64,000 nucleotides of DNA from NCBI RefSeq assembly GCF_024169925.1, contig NZ_JALJXF010000001.1, positions 3,912,001-3,976,000 on the forward strand, in the 5' to 3' direction. The translations under genes were made by a program, and so were the position numbers. Source of the stretch: Methylorubrum extorquens (GTDB lineage: Bacteria; Pseudomonadota; Alphaproteobacteria; Rhizobiales; Beijerinckiaceae). Under the pieces are notes generated by a model. That model saw only the letters and a list, made by a program, of their open reading frames with translations. It made no database searches and was not told where the DNA came from. Of the stretch, positions 56,718 through 64,000 are shown in pieces (position 1 is the first letter of the stretch; every line of letters starts with the position of its first letter).

Positions 56718-59282
56718 ATGATGTCGATGACGGGAAAGCGCCGGCGAAAGTCGGCGGAGCGTGCCATCGTTCTGGTCGCCACCGCCGCCACCGTGATCCT
56801 CGGCGGCGCGGCCGCGCAGGCGCAGCAGGTCGTCGTCGAAGGCAACCGCCGGGTCGATTCCGACACGATTCGCTCCTACGTCACCGGCACCGCCACCGGG
56901 TCTCCCGAGGAGGCGCGGCGCAACCTACTCGCCACCGGCCTTTTCTCCGACGTGCAGGTCTCCGGACGCGGCGGCACCACCGTGGTGCGCGTGCGTGAGA
57001 ACAGCGTCGTCGGCCGTGTCTTCTTCGAGGGCAACAAGAAGGTCGAGAAGGCGACGCTCGAGAGCGTCGTCGAGACCAAGGACCGCGGCGCCCTGAGCCC
57101 GGCGGTGATCGCTGCCGACGTCGAGCGCATCCGCGACGTCTACAAGCGTTCGGGCCGCGGCACTGCCAAGGTCAGCTACCGTCTCGTCGACCTGCCCAGC
57201 GGACGCTCCGACGTCGTCTTCGCCATCGACGAGGGCGACAAGACCGGCATCCGCGAGATCCACTTCATCGGCAACAGCGCCTACTCGGAAAAGACCCTCA
57301 AGGGGCTGATGTCCTCGTCCGAGATGAACTTCCTCTCGTTCATCAAGACCTCCGACGTCTACGATCCCGACCGCATCTCCGCCGACCTCGACATCGTTCG
57401 CCGGTACTACCTCAAGAACGGCTACGCCGACTTCCGCGTCGTCAACGCCGACGCCCGCTACGTCGAGACCGGTGAGGATGCCGGCTGGGTCATCAACGTC
57501 ACCGTCGAGGAAGGCGAGCAGTATACCGTCGGCGCAGTGGCCGTGGATCCGCGCATCGCCGGCATCGACCGCGAGGCCCTCGACGGACAGATCCGCGCCC
57601 AGGTCGGCGACGTCTACAACGCCGAGGATGTCGAGAAGACGCTCGTCGGCGTCACCAACGAGGTCAACCGCCAGGGCTACCCCTTCGCCCAGGTGCGTCC
57701 CACCGGCCAGCGCGACCGCGCCACGCATCAGGTCGCCCTCGGCTTCGTGGTCGAGGACGGCCCGCGCGTCTACGTCGAGCGCATCAACATCCGCGGCAAC
57801 ACCCGCACCCGCGACTACGTCATTCGCCGCGAGCTCGATCTGACCGAGGGCGATGCCTACAACCGCGTGCTGGTGGACCGCGCCGAGCGCCGGCTGAACG
57901 GCCTGGGCTTCTTCAAGAAGGTGCGCTTCTCCAACGAGCCGGGCTCGGCGCCGGACCGGGTGGTGGTCAACATCGACGTCGAGGATCAGCCCACGGGCTC
58001 GTTCTCGGTGGCGGGCGGCTACTCCACCCAGGACGGTATCATCGGCGAGGTCTCGGTCTCCGAGTCGAACTTCCTCGGCCGCGGCCAGTATGTCCGCCTC
58101 GCGGTGCAGGGCGGCCAGTTCGCCCGCGGCATCGACTTCTCGTTCACCGAGCCGTACTTCCTCGGCTACCGCCTCGCCGCCGGCTTCGACGCCTTCTACA
58201 AATACTCCGACCTGACCCGCTGGTCGCGCTACGAGACGACCGTCTACGGCGGTCAGCTCCGCCTCGGCCTGCCGATCACCGAGGAATTCGGCGTCACCTT
58301 CCGCTACTCGATCTACAACACCGAGCTTCGGGTCCCGAACACCATCAAACGGCCCTATAACGATTGCTCGGTGGCGATCCCGGGCTACACGCAGCCGAAC
58401 CCTGCCGGAACGATCGACCCGTCGAGCGGCCGCGATGTGGGCGGTCTCCCGGCCTATCCGAACTGCGCCTTCGACGGCGAGGCCTCGATCGCGCTCAAGG
58501 GCCAGCAGGGCAACGTGCTGACCTCGCTCGCGGGCGTCACCCTGGCCTACTCGACGCTGGATAATCTCCAGCGGCCCACGAACGGCTTCTACGGCGAGTT
58601 GAAGCCTGACGTCGCCGGCATCGGCGGCGACTCCAAGTTCTTCCGCGTGACGGGTGACGCCCGCTACTACAAGGAACTGTGGGAGGACGTGGTCGGCTTC
58701 GTGCGCCTCCAGGGCGGTCACGTCTCGAACCTCGACGATCAGCCGCTGCGCATCACCGACCAGTTCTTCCTCGGCCCATCGCTCGTTCGCGGCTTCGCTC
58801 CGAACGGCCTCGGCCCGCGCGATATCGGCATCGCCGACGCCCGCTCCAACGCAATCGGCGGCACGACCTACTTCGGCGCCACCGTCGAAGTTCAGTTCCC
58901 GATCTGGGGCTTGCCCCGGGATCTCGGCCTGAAGGGCGCTCTGTTCGCCGATGCCGGCACGCTGTTCGGCTACTCTGGTCGTCGCAACTTCGACGTGAAC
59001 GGCGACAACTTCATCAACGGCTTCGCGCCGGGATCGGGCTGCAACTACACGAACTTCGGTGCCGGCGCGATCACGGTCGAGCCTGAGTGCGTGAACGTCC
59101 GCGACAAGGCGACGATCCGTTCCTCGGTCGGTGCCTCGATCCTGTGGAACTCGCCGCTCGGCCCGATCCGCTTCGACTACGCCTACGCGCTGTCGAAGGA
59201 CGAAGGTGTCCAGACGGCTCTGGGCAAGGTCGGCAAAGACCAGCTCCAGGCGTTCCGCTTCTCCGGCGGCTCGCGCTTCTGA
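56718..59282 (+). CDS. bamA: Outer-membrane protein assembly factor BamA
   Basis: Central subunit of the machine that inserts outer-membrane beta-barrels. The 854-residue protein has a signal sequence ([20 protein letters not shown]), five POTRA repeats (residues ~35-420; [17 protein letters not shown] starts the first), and a 16-strand Bac_surface_Ag barrel. The conserved LVRGF motif of loop 6 reads [16 protein letters not shown], and the protein ends [12 protein letters not shown] 56718 ([11 protein letters not shown]) is preferred to GTG 56688. lpxD follows after a strong terminator. Confidence 0.96.
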   Translation: MMSMTGKRRRKSAERAIVLVATAATVILGGAAAQAQQVVVEGNRRVDSDTIRSYVTGTATGSPEEARRNLLATGLFSDVQVSGRGGTTVVRVRENSVVGRVFFEGNKKVEKATLESVVETKDRGALSPAVIAADVERIRDVYKRSGRGTAKVSYRLVDLPSGRSDVVFAIDEGDKTGIREIHFIGNSAYSEKTLKGLMSSSEMNFLSFIKTSDVYDPDRISADLDIVRRYYLKNGYADFRVVNADARYVETGEDAGWVINVTVEEGEQYTVGAVAVDPRIAGIDREALDGQIRAQVGDVYNAEDVEKTLVGVTNEVNRQGYPFAQVRPTGQRDRATHQVALGFVVEDGPRVYVERINIRGNTRTRDYVIRRELDLTEGDAYNRVLVDRAERRLNGLGFFKKVRFSNEPGSAPDRVVVNIDVEDQPTGSFSVAGGYSTQDGIIGEVSVSESNFLGRGQYVRLAVQGGQFARGIDFSFTEPYFLGYRLAAGFDAFYKYSDLTRWSRYETTVYGGQLRLGLPITEEFGVTFRYSIYNTELRVPNTIKRPYNDCSVAIPGYTQPNPAGTIDPSSGRDVGGLPAYPNCAFDGEASIALKGQQGNVLTSLAGVTLAYSTLDNLQRPTNGFYGELKPDVAGIGGDSKFFRVTGDARYYKELWEDVVGFVRLQGGHVSNLDDQPLRITDQFFLGPSLVRGFAPNGLGPRDIGIADARSNAIGGTTYFGATVEVQFPIWGLPRDLGLKGALFADAGTLFGYSGRRNFDVNGDNFINGFAPGSGCNYTNFGAGAITVEPECVNVRDKATIRSSVGASILWNSPLGPIRFDYAYALSKDEGVQTALGKVGKDQLQAFRFSGGSRF

Positions 59283-59302
59283 TCCTCAGAGCATTGACTT
59301 GA

Positions 59303-59348
59303 AAGAGCCGTGCCTGACCGTATCCCGGTCAGGCACGGCTCTTTTGCT
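59303..59348 (+). terminator. Strong intrinsic terminator after bamA
   Basis: Long perfect GC stem (AGAGCCGTGCCTGACCG and its complement) with a short TATC loop, followed by TTTTGCTTT. Expression of lpxD across this site would need read-through or its own promoter. Confidence 0.9.
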
Positions 59349-59445
59349 TTGTGGCGACCCGTCCGTTTCGCTCCGAGCGGATGCCCCTTCCGGGCAAGAG
59401 CGCTATAGCGGCGCTCAGCTCCCTTCCCTGCCGGCGTCGAACCTC

Positions 59446-60501
59446 ATGTCAGATCCCGTCTTCATCGCGCCGAAAGCCGGCCTGACCCTCGGGGCCGTCG
59501 CCGAGGCCTGCGGCGTATCGCTCCCCGAGGGCACCGACCCGTCGCAAGCGGTGACGGGCGCCGCCCCCTTGGAGACCGCGGGGCCGAGCGAACTCGCCTA
59601 CATGGACAACGCGCGCTACGCCGACGCGCTGGCTACGACGCGGGCGCTGGCCTGCCTCGTCTCGCCGCGCTTCGCCCCCCGCATGCCGGCCGGCACCATC
59701 GCCCTCGTCACCCGCGATCCCTACCGCGCCTATGCCGGGCTTCTGGCACGCCTCTACGAGGAGGCGATGCGGCCGGGCTCGCTGTTTGCCGCGGCCGGGA
59801 TCTCCCCCGGCGCCCATGTCCACCCGCAGGCGCGGCTGGAGGACGGCGTGCGCATCGATCCCGGCGCCGTCGTCGGCCCCGGCGCCGAAATCGGCGCGGG
59901 CACGGTGCTCGGCCCCAACGCGGTGATCGGCCCCAACGTGCGAATCGGCCGCGACTGCTCCATCGGTGCGGGGGCGACCCTGACCCATGCGCTGGTCGGC
60001 AACCGCGTCATCGTCCATCCCGGCGCCCGGATCGGCCAGGACGGGTTCGGTTTCGCCATGGGCGCGGGCGGGCATATCAAGGTGCCGCAGGTCGGCCGCG
60101 TCATCATTCAGGACGACGTCGAGATCGGCGCCAACACTACGATCGACCGGGGCGCCTCCCGCGACACGGTGGTCGGCGAGGGCACCAAGATCGATAACCT
60201 CGTGCAGATCGCCCACAACGTCGTGATCGGCCGCCACTGCGTGATCGTCTCCGGCGTCGGCATCTCCGGCTCGACCACGCTGGAGGATTACGTCGTGCTC
60301 GGGGGCCAAGTCGGCGTCGTCGGCCACCTGCGCATCGGCATGGGCTCGCAGATCGCCGGCTCCTCGAACGTCAACCGCGACGTGCCGCCGGGCTCGCGCT
60401 GGGGCGGCACCCCGGCCAAGCCCGTGCGGACATGGTTCCGTGAGATGACGACGCTCGCCCGCCTCGCCGAACGCTCGGGCAAGGACGACGCGGAGGGGTA
60501 A
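59446..60501 (+). CDS. lpxD: UDP-3-O-(3-hydroxyacyl)glucosamine N-acyltransferase
   Basis: Third step of lipid A synthesis: adds an acyl chain from acyl-ACP to the glucosamine nitrogen. The 351-residue protein has an N-terminal uridine-binding domain ([14 protein letters not shown]) and a left-handed beta-helix of hexapeptide repeats (residues ~110-310). The catalytic His is in [12 protein letters not shown], preceded by GANTTIDRG. In most alphaproteobacteria fabZ-lpxA-lpxB follow; here a repeat and a minus-strand gene follow instead. Confidence 0.95.
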   Translation: MSDPVFIAPKAGLTLGAVAEACGVSLPEGTDPSQAVTGAAPLETAGPSELAYMDNARYADALATTRALACLVSPRFAPRMPAGTIALVTRDPYRAYAGLLARLYEEAMRPGSLFAAAGISPGAHVHPQARLEDGVRIDPGAVVGPGAEIGAGTVLGPNAVIGPNVRIGRDCSIGAGATLTHALVGNRVIVHPGARIGQDGFGFAMGAGGHIKVPQVGRVIIQDDVEIGANTTIDRGASRDTVVGEGTKIDNLVQIAHNVVIGRHCVIVSGVGISGSTTLEDYVVLGGQVGVVGHLRIGMGSQIAGSSNVNRDVPPGSRWGGTPAKPVRTWFREMTTLARLAERSGKDDAEG

Positions 60502-60502
60502 C

Positions 60503-60545
60503 TCAGGGCTCCGCCCTGAAACCCGCCAAAGGGCTTGCCCTTTGG
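60503..60545. repeat. REP-like pair of hairpins
   Basis: Two adjacent inverted repeats: TCAGGG/CCCTGA (60503-60519) and CCAAAGGGC/GCCCTTTGG (60526-60545). This composition recalls a short intergenic element common in Methylobacterium, as I remember it. Located between convergent lpxD and the WcbI-like gene, it may also act as terminator. Confidence 0.6.
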
Positions 60546-60560
60546 GAACCCGTTACGGGC

Positions 60561-61523
60561 TCAAGCCACAAATAGTTTGCGGATGTCCGGGGAGGCCGCC
60601 CAGTGCTCGATCCGGTGGCAGGTCAGGGTCTCGCGCGGCTGCCCGCGATAGATCGCGAGGCTTTCCGCGACGAACGCGTCGAGACCGAGCGTCGCGGGCG
60701 GTGCGCCCCGGCGCTGGCGGCGCTTGAACACCGTGGAGCCCGGCACGCCGTACAGCGTCGCCACCGGCGGATAGACCGGCCAGATCGCATCGTCGAGAAG
60801 CCCATCCGGTGCGTAGGCCTCGACCGCCACAGGACGCGGCGTGAGCCCGGCTTCCCGCAGCAGCCGCCCGGCGATGTCGCCCAGCACGCTGAGGCGCGGA
60901 TGGTTAATGTTGTGCATGAACAGGCCGCCCCGCGACCAGCGCAGCAGATCGCCCGAGAGGTCGAAGCCGATCGCACGGCTCGATGCGATCAGGTCCGTGG
61001 CGGCCAAGCCCCAGGCATCGAGATAGCCGAGGCGCGAAAACACGTCCTCGCGGAACAGCCCGACGATCCGCTCCTGCGAGAGGCCCTGGAGAAAGCCGAA
61101 CAGGGTGATCGCCGAGTGGTAGCTGCCGAGCGGTGACGGCACCAGCCTCACCCGCGCCACCGAGGCGAGGTCGCCGACATAGACCGCGTCCGGGTGGAAC
61201 GCCGTGAAGACGATCGAGGGGAACAGGCGCATCCGCGGCAGCCGTTCGCGCAGCGCCTCCGAGCCACCTTCCGGGAAGAAGCCCGCCGGGAAGGGTTGGG
61301 AAAAGACGTAATCGCAATTGCCGAGCGCCGCGGCGAAGGCATCGAGGCTGCGCTCGCGCTTGCCCAGCGTGCTCATCGGGATCAGCCGCACCCGCGCGCC
61401 CGGCACGAGGATGCGCACGGCCTCCGCCACGCCCTTCGCCTGGCAATTGCCGATCACGGCGATCCGGGGACCGTTCAGGCCGGCCTCGTCCGGCCCGCGC
61501 CGTCCGATCCAGGGGGGAGACAC
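60561..61523 (-). CDS. WcbI-like polysaccharide-biosynthesis protein
   Basis: A ~320-residue protein. IAVIGNCQAKGVAEAVRILV near the N-terminus is the characteristic start of the WcbI domain, found in capsule/acetyltransferase-related proteins. NCDYVFSQPFPAGFFPEGG and FTAFHPDAVYVGD follow. The C-terminal part is RQRRGAPPATLGLDAFVAESLAIYR. Start is uncertain: GTG 61523 and TTG 61556 are both possible after the phosphatase stop. Gene order suggests a surface-polysaccharide role, not demonstrated. Confidence 0.65.
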   Translation of the reverse strand: MSPPWIGRRGPDEAGLNGPRIAVIGNCQAKGVAEAVRILVPGARVRLIPMSTLGKRERSLDAFAAALGNCDYVFSQPFPAGFFPEGGSEALRERLPRMRLFPSIVFTAFHPDAVYVGDLASVARVRLVPSPLGSYHSAITLFGFLQGLSQERIVGLFREDVFSRLGYLDAWGLAATDLIASSRAIGFDLSGDLLRWSRGGLFMHNINHPRLSVLGDIAGRLLREAGLTPRPVAVEAYAPDGLLDDAIWPVYPPVATLYGVPGSTVFKRRQRRGAPPATLGLDAFVAESLAIYRGQPRETLTCHRIEHWAASPDIRKLFVA

Positions 61524-61564
61524 GGCTCCGAGCAGCCGGGACAGCCTGAGGGCCAAGGCGGCGC

Positions 61565-62290
61565 CTACTCGCGCCGCAGCAGGCGGTCGACGACGACGTC
61601 GGACCAGAAACCGGCGCGGAAGTTCTGGGTGATCGCCTGCGGGTCGTAAGTGTGCTCGACCCACTCCAGAAAACTCTGGCCCCGCGCCTCGCCCTCGCGG
61701 AGATAGGTCGCGAAGAACGCATCGAGAATGCCGGTCTTGGCAAAGCGGAAATGGCCGTAGCGCGGCGAGAGCTGGCGCAAAGCCTCCCGCACCGGCCGGC
61801 CCTCATGCAGGATCAGGAACAGGGTCGCGGCAAGCCCGGCCCGGTCCGCTCCCGACTTGCAGTGCATCACCGCCGGGTATTCGAGGCCGGCGAAGAAGTC
61901 GCGCGCCGTCAGCAGGGTCTCGCGAGAGGGCGCCTCGCGCGAGCGCAGAACGAACTCGACGAGTTTCAGCCCCTGCCGCTCGCAGGCCTCGCGCTGGAGA
62001 GGCCAGGAGCCGTGCTCGCGTCCGCCGCGCAGCGACACGATGGTGCGCACGCCCTGGCGCTTGAACCACGCGAGCTGGTGCGGCGTCGGCTGGGCCGAGC
62101 GCCAGACGATCCCGGTGCCGATCCGGTGCCGGTTGAGATAGGCGAGACGGAAGATCCCGTGATCGACCAGCAGCATGTTCGCCCAGGCCTTCGCCCGAGA
62201 AACGGAGCCGTCGATGGGCCGCTCGAACTTCGCGATGCGGGCCATGCGCCGCGCGTAGCGGGTCTCGGGGGGAAGGAAGCGGTTGAACAC
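61565..62290 (-). CDS. Dual-specificity/tyrosine phosphatase-like protein
   Basis: A 241-residue soluble protein with the phosphatase loop HCKSGADRAG (CX5R, nucleophile Cys in VMHCKSG). Upstream lies GIVWRSAQPTPHQLAWFKRQGVRTIVSLRGG, typical of the Siw14/DSP-like family, including bacterial inositol phosphate or protein phosphatases. GTG 62290 is the start; ATG 62245 is an alternative. It precedes the WcbI-like gene by 41 bases in transcription, so they probably form an operon. Confidence 0.8.
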   Translation of the reverse strand: MFNRFLPPETRYARRMARIAKFERPIDGSVSRAKAWANMLLVDHGIFRLAYLNRHRIGTGIVWRSAQPTPHQLAWFKRQGVRTIVSLRGGREHGSWPLQREACERQGLKLVEFVLRSREAPSRETLLTARDFFAGLEYPAVMHCKSGADRAGLAATLFLILHEGRPVREALRQLSPRYGHFRFAKTGILDAFFATYLREGEARGQSFLEWVEHTYDPQAITQNFRAGFWSDVVVDRLLRRE

Positions 62291-62427
62291 GGATGGCTGC
62301 GAGAGGCGTGTCGGAGCGTCCCTCTAACAGTCCGCGATTCGGGCGACAACGCACCCCGTTTCAGGCTGTTGCCGAACCGCTCGCTTTGCCAGCATCATGC
62401 AGCATCGGCTCGCAATCGGACCACACC

Positions 62428-62934
62428 ATGACGACGACCACGGTGAGCATCCGCCGTGCCCGCGCCGCGGACGCGGCCAACCTCTCGGCGATCTTCGACG
62501 ATGCGTGGCGCGAGGCCTATCAGGGCGTGATCCCGGGGATCGCCCTGGAGCGCTTCCTGGCCCGGCGCGGACCGGAGACTTGGCGCGACATGATCGGCGG
62601 CGGGCGCGGATTCGCCGTCATCGCCTTCGGCGAGCGGATCGCGGGCTATGCCGCCTATGGCCGGGCGCGCGACCGGGCCATGCGGGCGGACGGAGAGATC
62701 GACGAACTCTATATCGCCCCGGAATTCCAGGGCCTCGGGCTCGGCACCCGCCTGTTCCGGGCGGTGCGCAACGACCTGATCGACCGCGGACTCACCCGCA
62801 TCGGGGTCTGGGCGCTCGCCGACAACGCCCGTGCCTGCGGGTTCTACGAGGGCCTGGGCGGCGTGGCCGGCCCGGAATCGGTGGAGCGCGTCTCCGGCTT
62901 CGGCCTGCCGAAGATCGGCTACCTGTTCACCTGA
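62428..62934 (+). CDS. GNAT-family N-acetyltransferase
   Basis: A 168-residue acetyltransferase. SIRRARAADAANLSAIFDDAW opens it and the acetyl-CoA motif ELYIAPEFQGLGLGTRLFRAV with R/QxxGxG/A is intact. RIGVWALADNARACGFYEGLGG completes the fold. Substrate unknown. ATG 62428 is the start because the upstream frame has no family resemblance. Divergent from the phosphatase. Confidence 0.88.
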   Translation: MTTTTVSIRRARAADAANLSAIFDDAWREAYQGVIPGIALERFLARRGPETWRDMIGGGRGFAVIAFGERIAGYAAYGRARDRAMRADGEIDELYIAPEFQGLGLGTRLFRAVRNDLIDRGLTRIGVWALADNARACGFYEGLGGVAGPESVERVSGFGLPKIGYLFT

Positions 62935-63160
62935 CCGCGTCGGCGCGAGAGGCCGGGATCAGGGCCGGAGAGCGCAAACCGGCGTTTTCCGCCACGAGGG
63001 AGCGGTCAGCGTACAACTTGGCCAGAGGGACGATTTCATTTTCCGCTCGCACAATCTAAGACATCGATCGATGGGTGCGGCAGCGTAAGCCGCCCCCGCA
63101 CGATGCACCCGCCGGACAGGGCGACGCGTCCGACGGCCGGATTTCAGAGAGCACAGGCCC

Positions 63161-63700
63161 ATGGACATCAACGCCATCTCGATCGGCAAGAATCCGCCGG
63201 ACGACGTCAACGTGATCGTCGAAGTGCCGCTCGGCGGCGAGCCGATCAAGTACGAGATGGACAAGGACGCCGGCACCCTCGTCGTCGACCGGTTCCTCTA
63301 CACGCCGATGTTCTATCCGGGCAATTACGGTTTCATCCCCCATACCCTCTCGGGCGACGGCGACCCCTGCGACGTGCTGGTGGCCAACACCCGCGCCATC
63401 ATCCCCGGTGCGATCATCAGCGTGCGCCCGGTCGGCGTGCTGGTGATGGAGGATGACGGCGGCGAGGACGAGAAAATCATCGCCGTGCCCTCGCGCAAGC
63501 TGACCCAGCGCTACAACCGCGTCGAGAACTACACCGACCTGCCCGAGATCACGATCAGCCAGATCCAGCACTTCTTCGAGCACTACAAGGATCTGGAGCC
63601 CGGCAAGTGGGTGAAGGTCGTGCGCTGGGGCGACAAGGCGGAGGCCCATCGCCTGATCCTCGAAGGCATCGAGCGCGCCAAGGCCCAGAAGGCCGGCTGA
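63161..63700 (+). CDS. ppa: Inorganic pyrophosphatase
   Basis: Hydrolyses PPi to two phosphates and so drives biosynthetic reactions. The 179-residue family I enzyme shows [42 protein letters not shown] with the catalytic aspartates, and [18 protein letters not shown]. Length is normal. It converges on pyrH across a GC hairpin at 63760-63785. Confidence 0.97.
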   Translation: MDINAISIGKNPPDDVNVIVEVPLGGEPIKYEMDKDAGTLVVDRFLYTPMFYPGNYGFIPHTLSGDGDPCDVLVANTRAIIPGAIISVRPVGVLVMEDDGGEDEKIIAVPSRKLTQRYNRVENYTDLPEITISQIQHFFEHYKDLEPGKWVKVVRWGDKAEAHRLILEGIERAKAQKAG

Positions 63701-63759
63701 TTCTTTTCCGACGACGGGAGCGGGCCGCAAGCGCGCTTGCCGGCCCTGCACCGCGTTCC

Positions 63760-63785
63760 CCCTCTCCCCGCAAGCGGGGCGAGGG
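63760..63785. terminator. Bidirectional hairpin between ppa and pyrH
   Basis: Stem with arms CCCTCTCCCCGC and GCGGGGCGAGGG (one mismatch) and a two-base loop between convergent genes. No long T-run, but position suits shared termination. Confidence 0.55.
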
Positions 63786-63806
63786 ATCCAAGCAGAAAGC
63801 CGGTGC

Positions 63807-64000
63807 CTACGGCACCACGCGGGTCGACACCGAGCCGCCCGTCAGGATCGCGTTGATCGAACTCGGGGCGTGGACCGAACCCACGACGATGGTGAGGCGG
63901 CTCTCCCGCGCCAGGGCGAAGGCGGCGGTGTCCATCACCTTGAGATCGCGGGCGATGGCCTCGTCGTGGGTGATGCGATCGTAGCGGATTGCGTCCGGGT
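63807..64000 (-). CDS. pyrH: UMP kinase, C-terminal part (5' end outside window)
   Basis: Only the last ~63 codons are present. The reading is IRYDRITHDEAIARDLKVMD, then TAAFALARESRLTIVVGSVHAPSSINAILTG and stop at TAG. This matches the end of bacterial UMP kinase (KVMD.tA.ALaR pattern), which phosphorylates UMP. The gene is truncated by the window edge. pyrH is generally upstream of frr; here it is about 12 kb away and on the opposite strand. Confidence 0.75.
   Translation of the reverse strand, partial: PDAIRYDRITHDEAIARDLKVMDTAAFALARESRLTIVVGSVHAPSSINAILTGGSVSTRVVP

Noticed and set aside
56925..58721. Minus-strand frame opposite bamA
   Set aside because: Low-complexity shadow without motifs; bamA is unambiguous.

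Overview
The window is high-GC alphaproteobacterial DNA. It most resembles Methylorubrum/Methylobacterium extorquens: it carries a two-gene formate dehydrogenase of the Fdh4AB type, an OxlT-type oxalate/formate antiporter, many sensory kinases, and housekeeping genes with alphaproteobacterial features (TIGR02300 and DUF3126 proteins, HWE kinase, AmtB/GlnK pair). Genus assignment is inference from protein resemblance; no rRNA is present. Nearly all the DNA is ordinary chromosomal sequence. I see no integrase, transposase, prophage, CRISPR array or plasmid functions.

Layout. 0-5.5 kb: 3' part of an oxalate/formate antiporter (minus), two CsbD-like stress proteins, a PAS-GGDEF cyclase, a creatininase-family hydrolase and a membrane-bound alpha/beta-hydrolase-like protein. 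5.8-9.6 kb: tRNA-Thr(TGT), a DUF167 protein, overlapping aroA-cmk, a small unknown and a TIGR02300 protein. 10-12 kb: a molybdopterin oxidoreductase overlapping an FAD/NAD reductase, plus a membrane protein. 12.4-16 kb: siderophore receptor and PepSY membrane protein (iron uptake). 16-19 kb: Crp-type regulator, then a tight cassette of polysaccharide-deacetylase-like metallohydrolase, small Cys-rich protein and CobW/COG0523 GTPase. 19.4-27 kb: signalling block (GAF-EAL, REC-DUF3369-kinase, OmpR regulator, two small proteins, HAMP kinase) ending in the decayed tail of an ABC substrate-binding protein.

27.5-33 kb: XRE-shikimate kinase fusion regulator, cysE, DUF3126, a LexA-like self-cleaving repressor, DUF952-pyrD. 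33-36 kb: fdh4AB-like formate dehydrogenase preceded by two inverted repeats. 36-43.3 kb: HWE kinase, ZnuD-like receptor with a palindrome just upstream, ftsK. 43.4-47.2 kb: outer-membrane barrel protein, then glnK-amtB with a sigma54-like promoter. 47.3-51.2 kb: tesB, a UbiH-like monooxygenase, a possible 31-residue membrane peptide and an HPP-CBS protein. 51.5-60.5 kb: envelope/isoprenoid operon frr-uppS-cdsA-dxr-rseP-bamA-lpxD. 60.5-64 kb: a WcbI-like protein and a phosphatase, a GNAT acetyltransferase, ppa, and the 3' end of pyrH (minus).

How parts work together: frr to lpxD links ribosome recycling with undecaprenyl phosphate, phospholipid, isoprenoid, site-2 protease, outer-membrane protein and lipid A synthesis. 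Two usual neighbours are absent: pyrH is not upstream of frr (a copy ends at the right edge of the window) and fabZ-lpxA-lpxB do not follow lpxD. The siderophore receptor and PepSY protein form an iron unit. GlnK and AmtB form the ammonium sensing/transport unit. I found no wholly new system. The items most worth checking are the deacetylase/Cys-protein/COG0523 cassette, the HTH-shikimate kinase regulator, the operator-like palindromes beside fdh4A, the ZnuD-like receptor and the barrel protein, and several small unrecognised genes.
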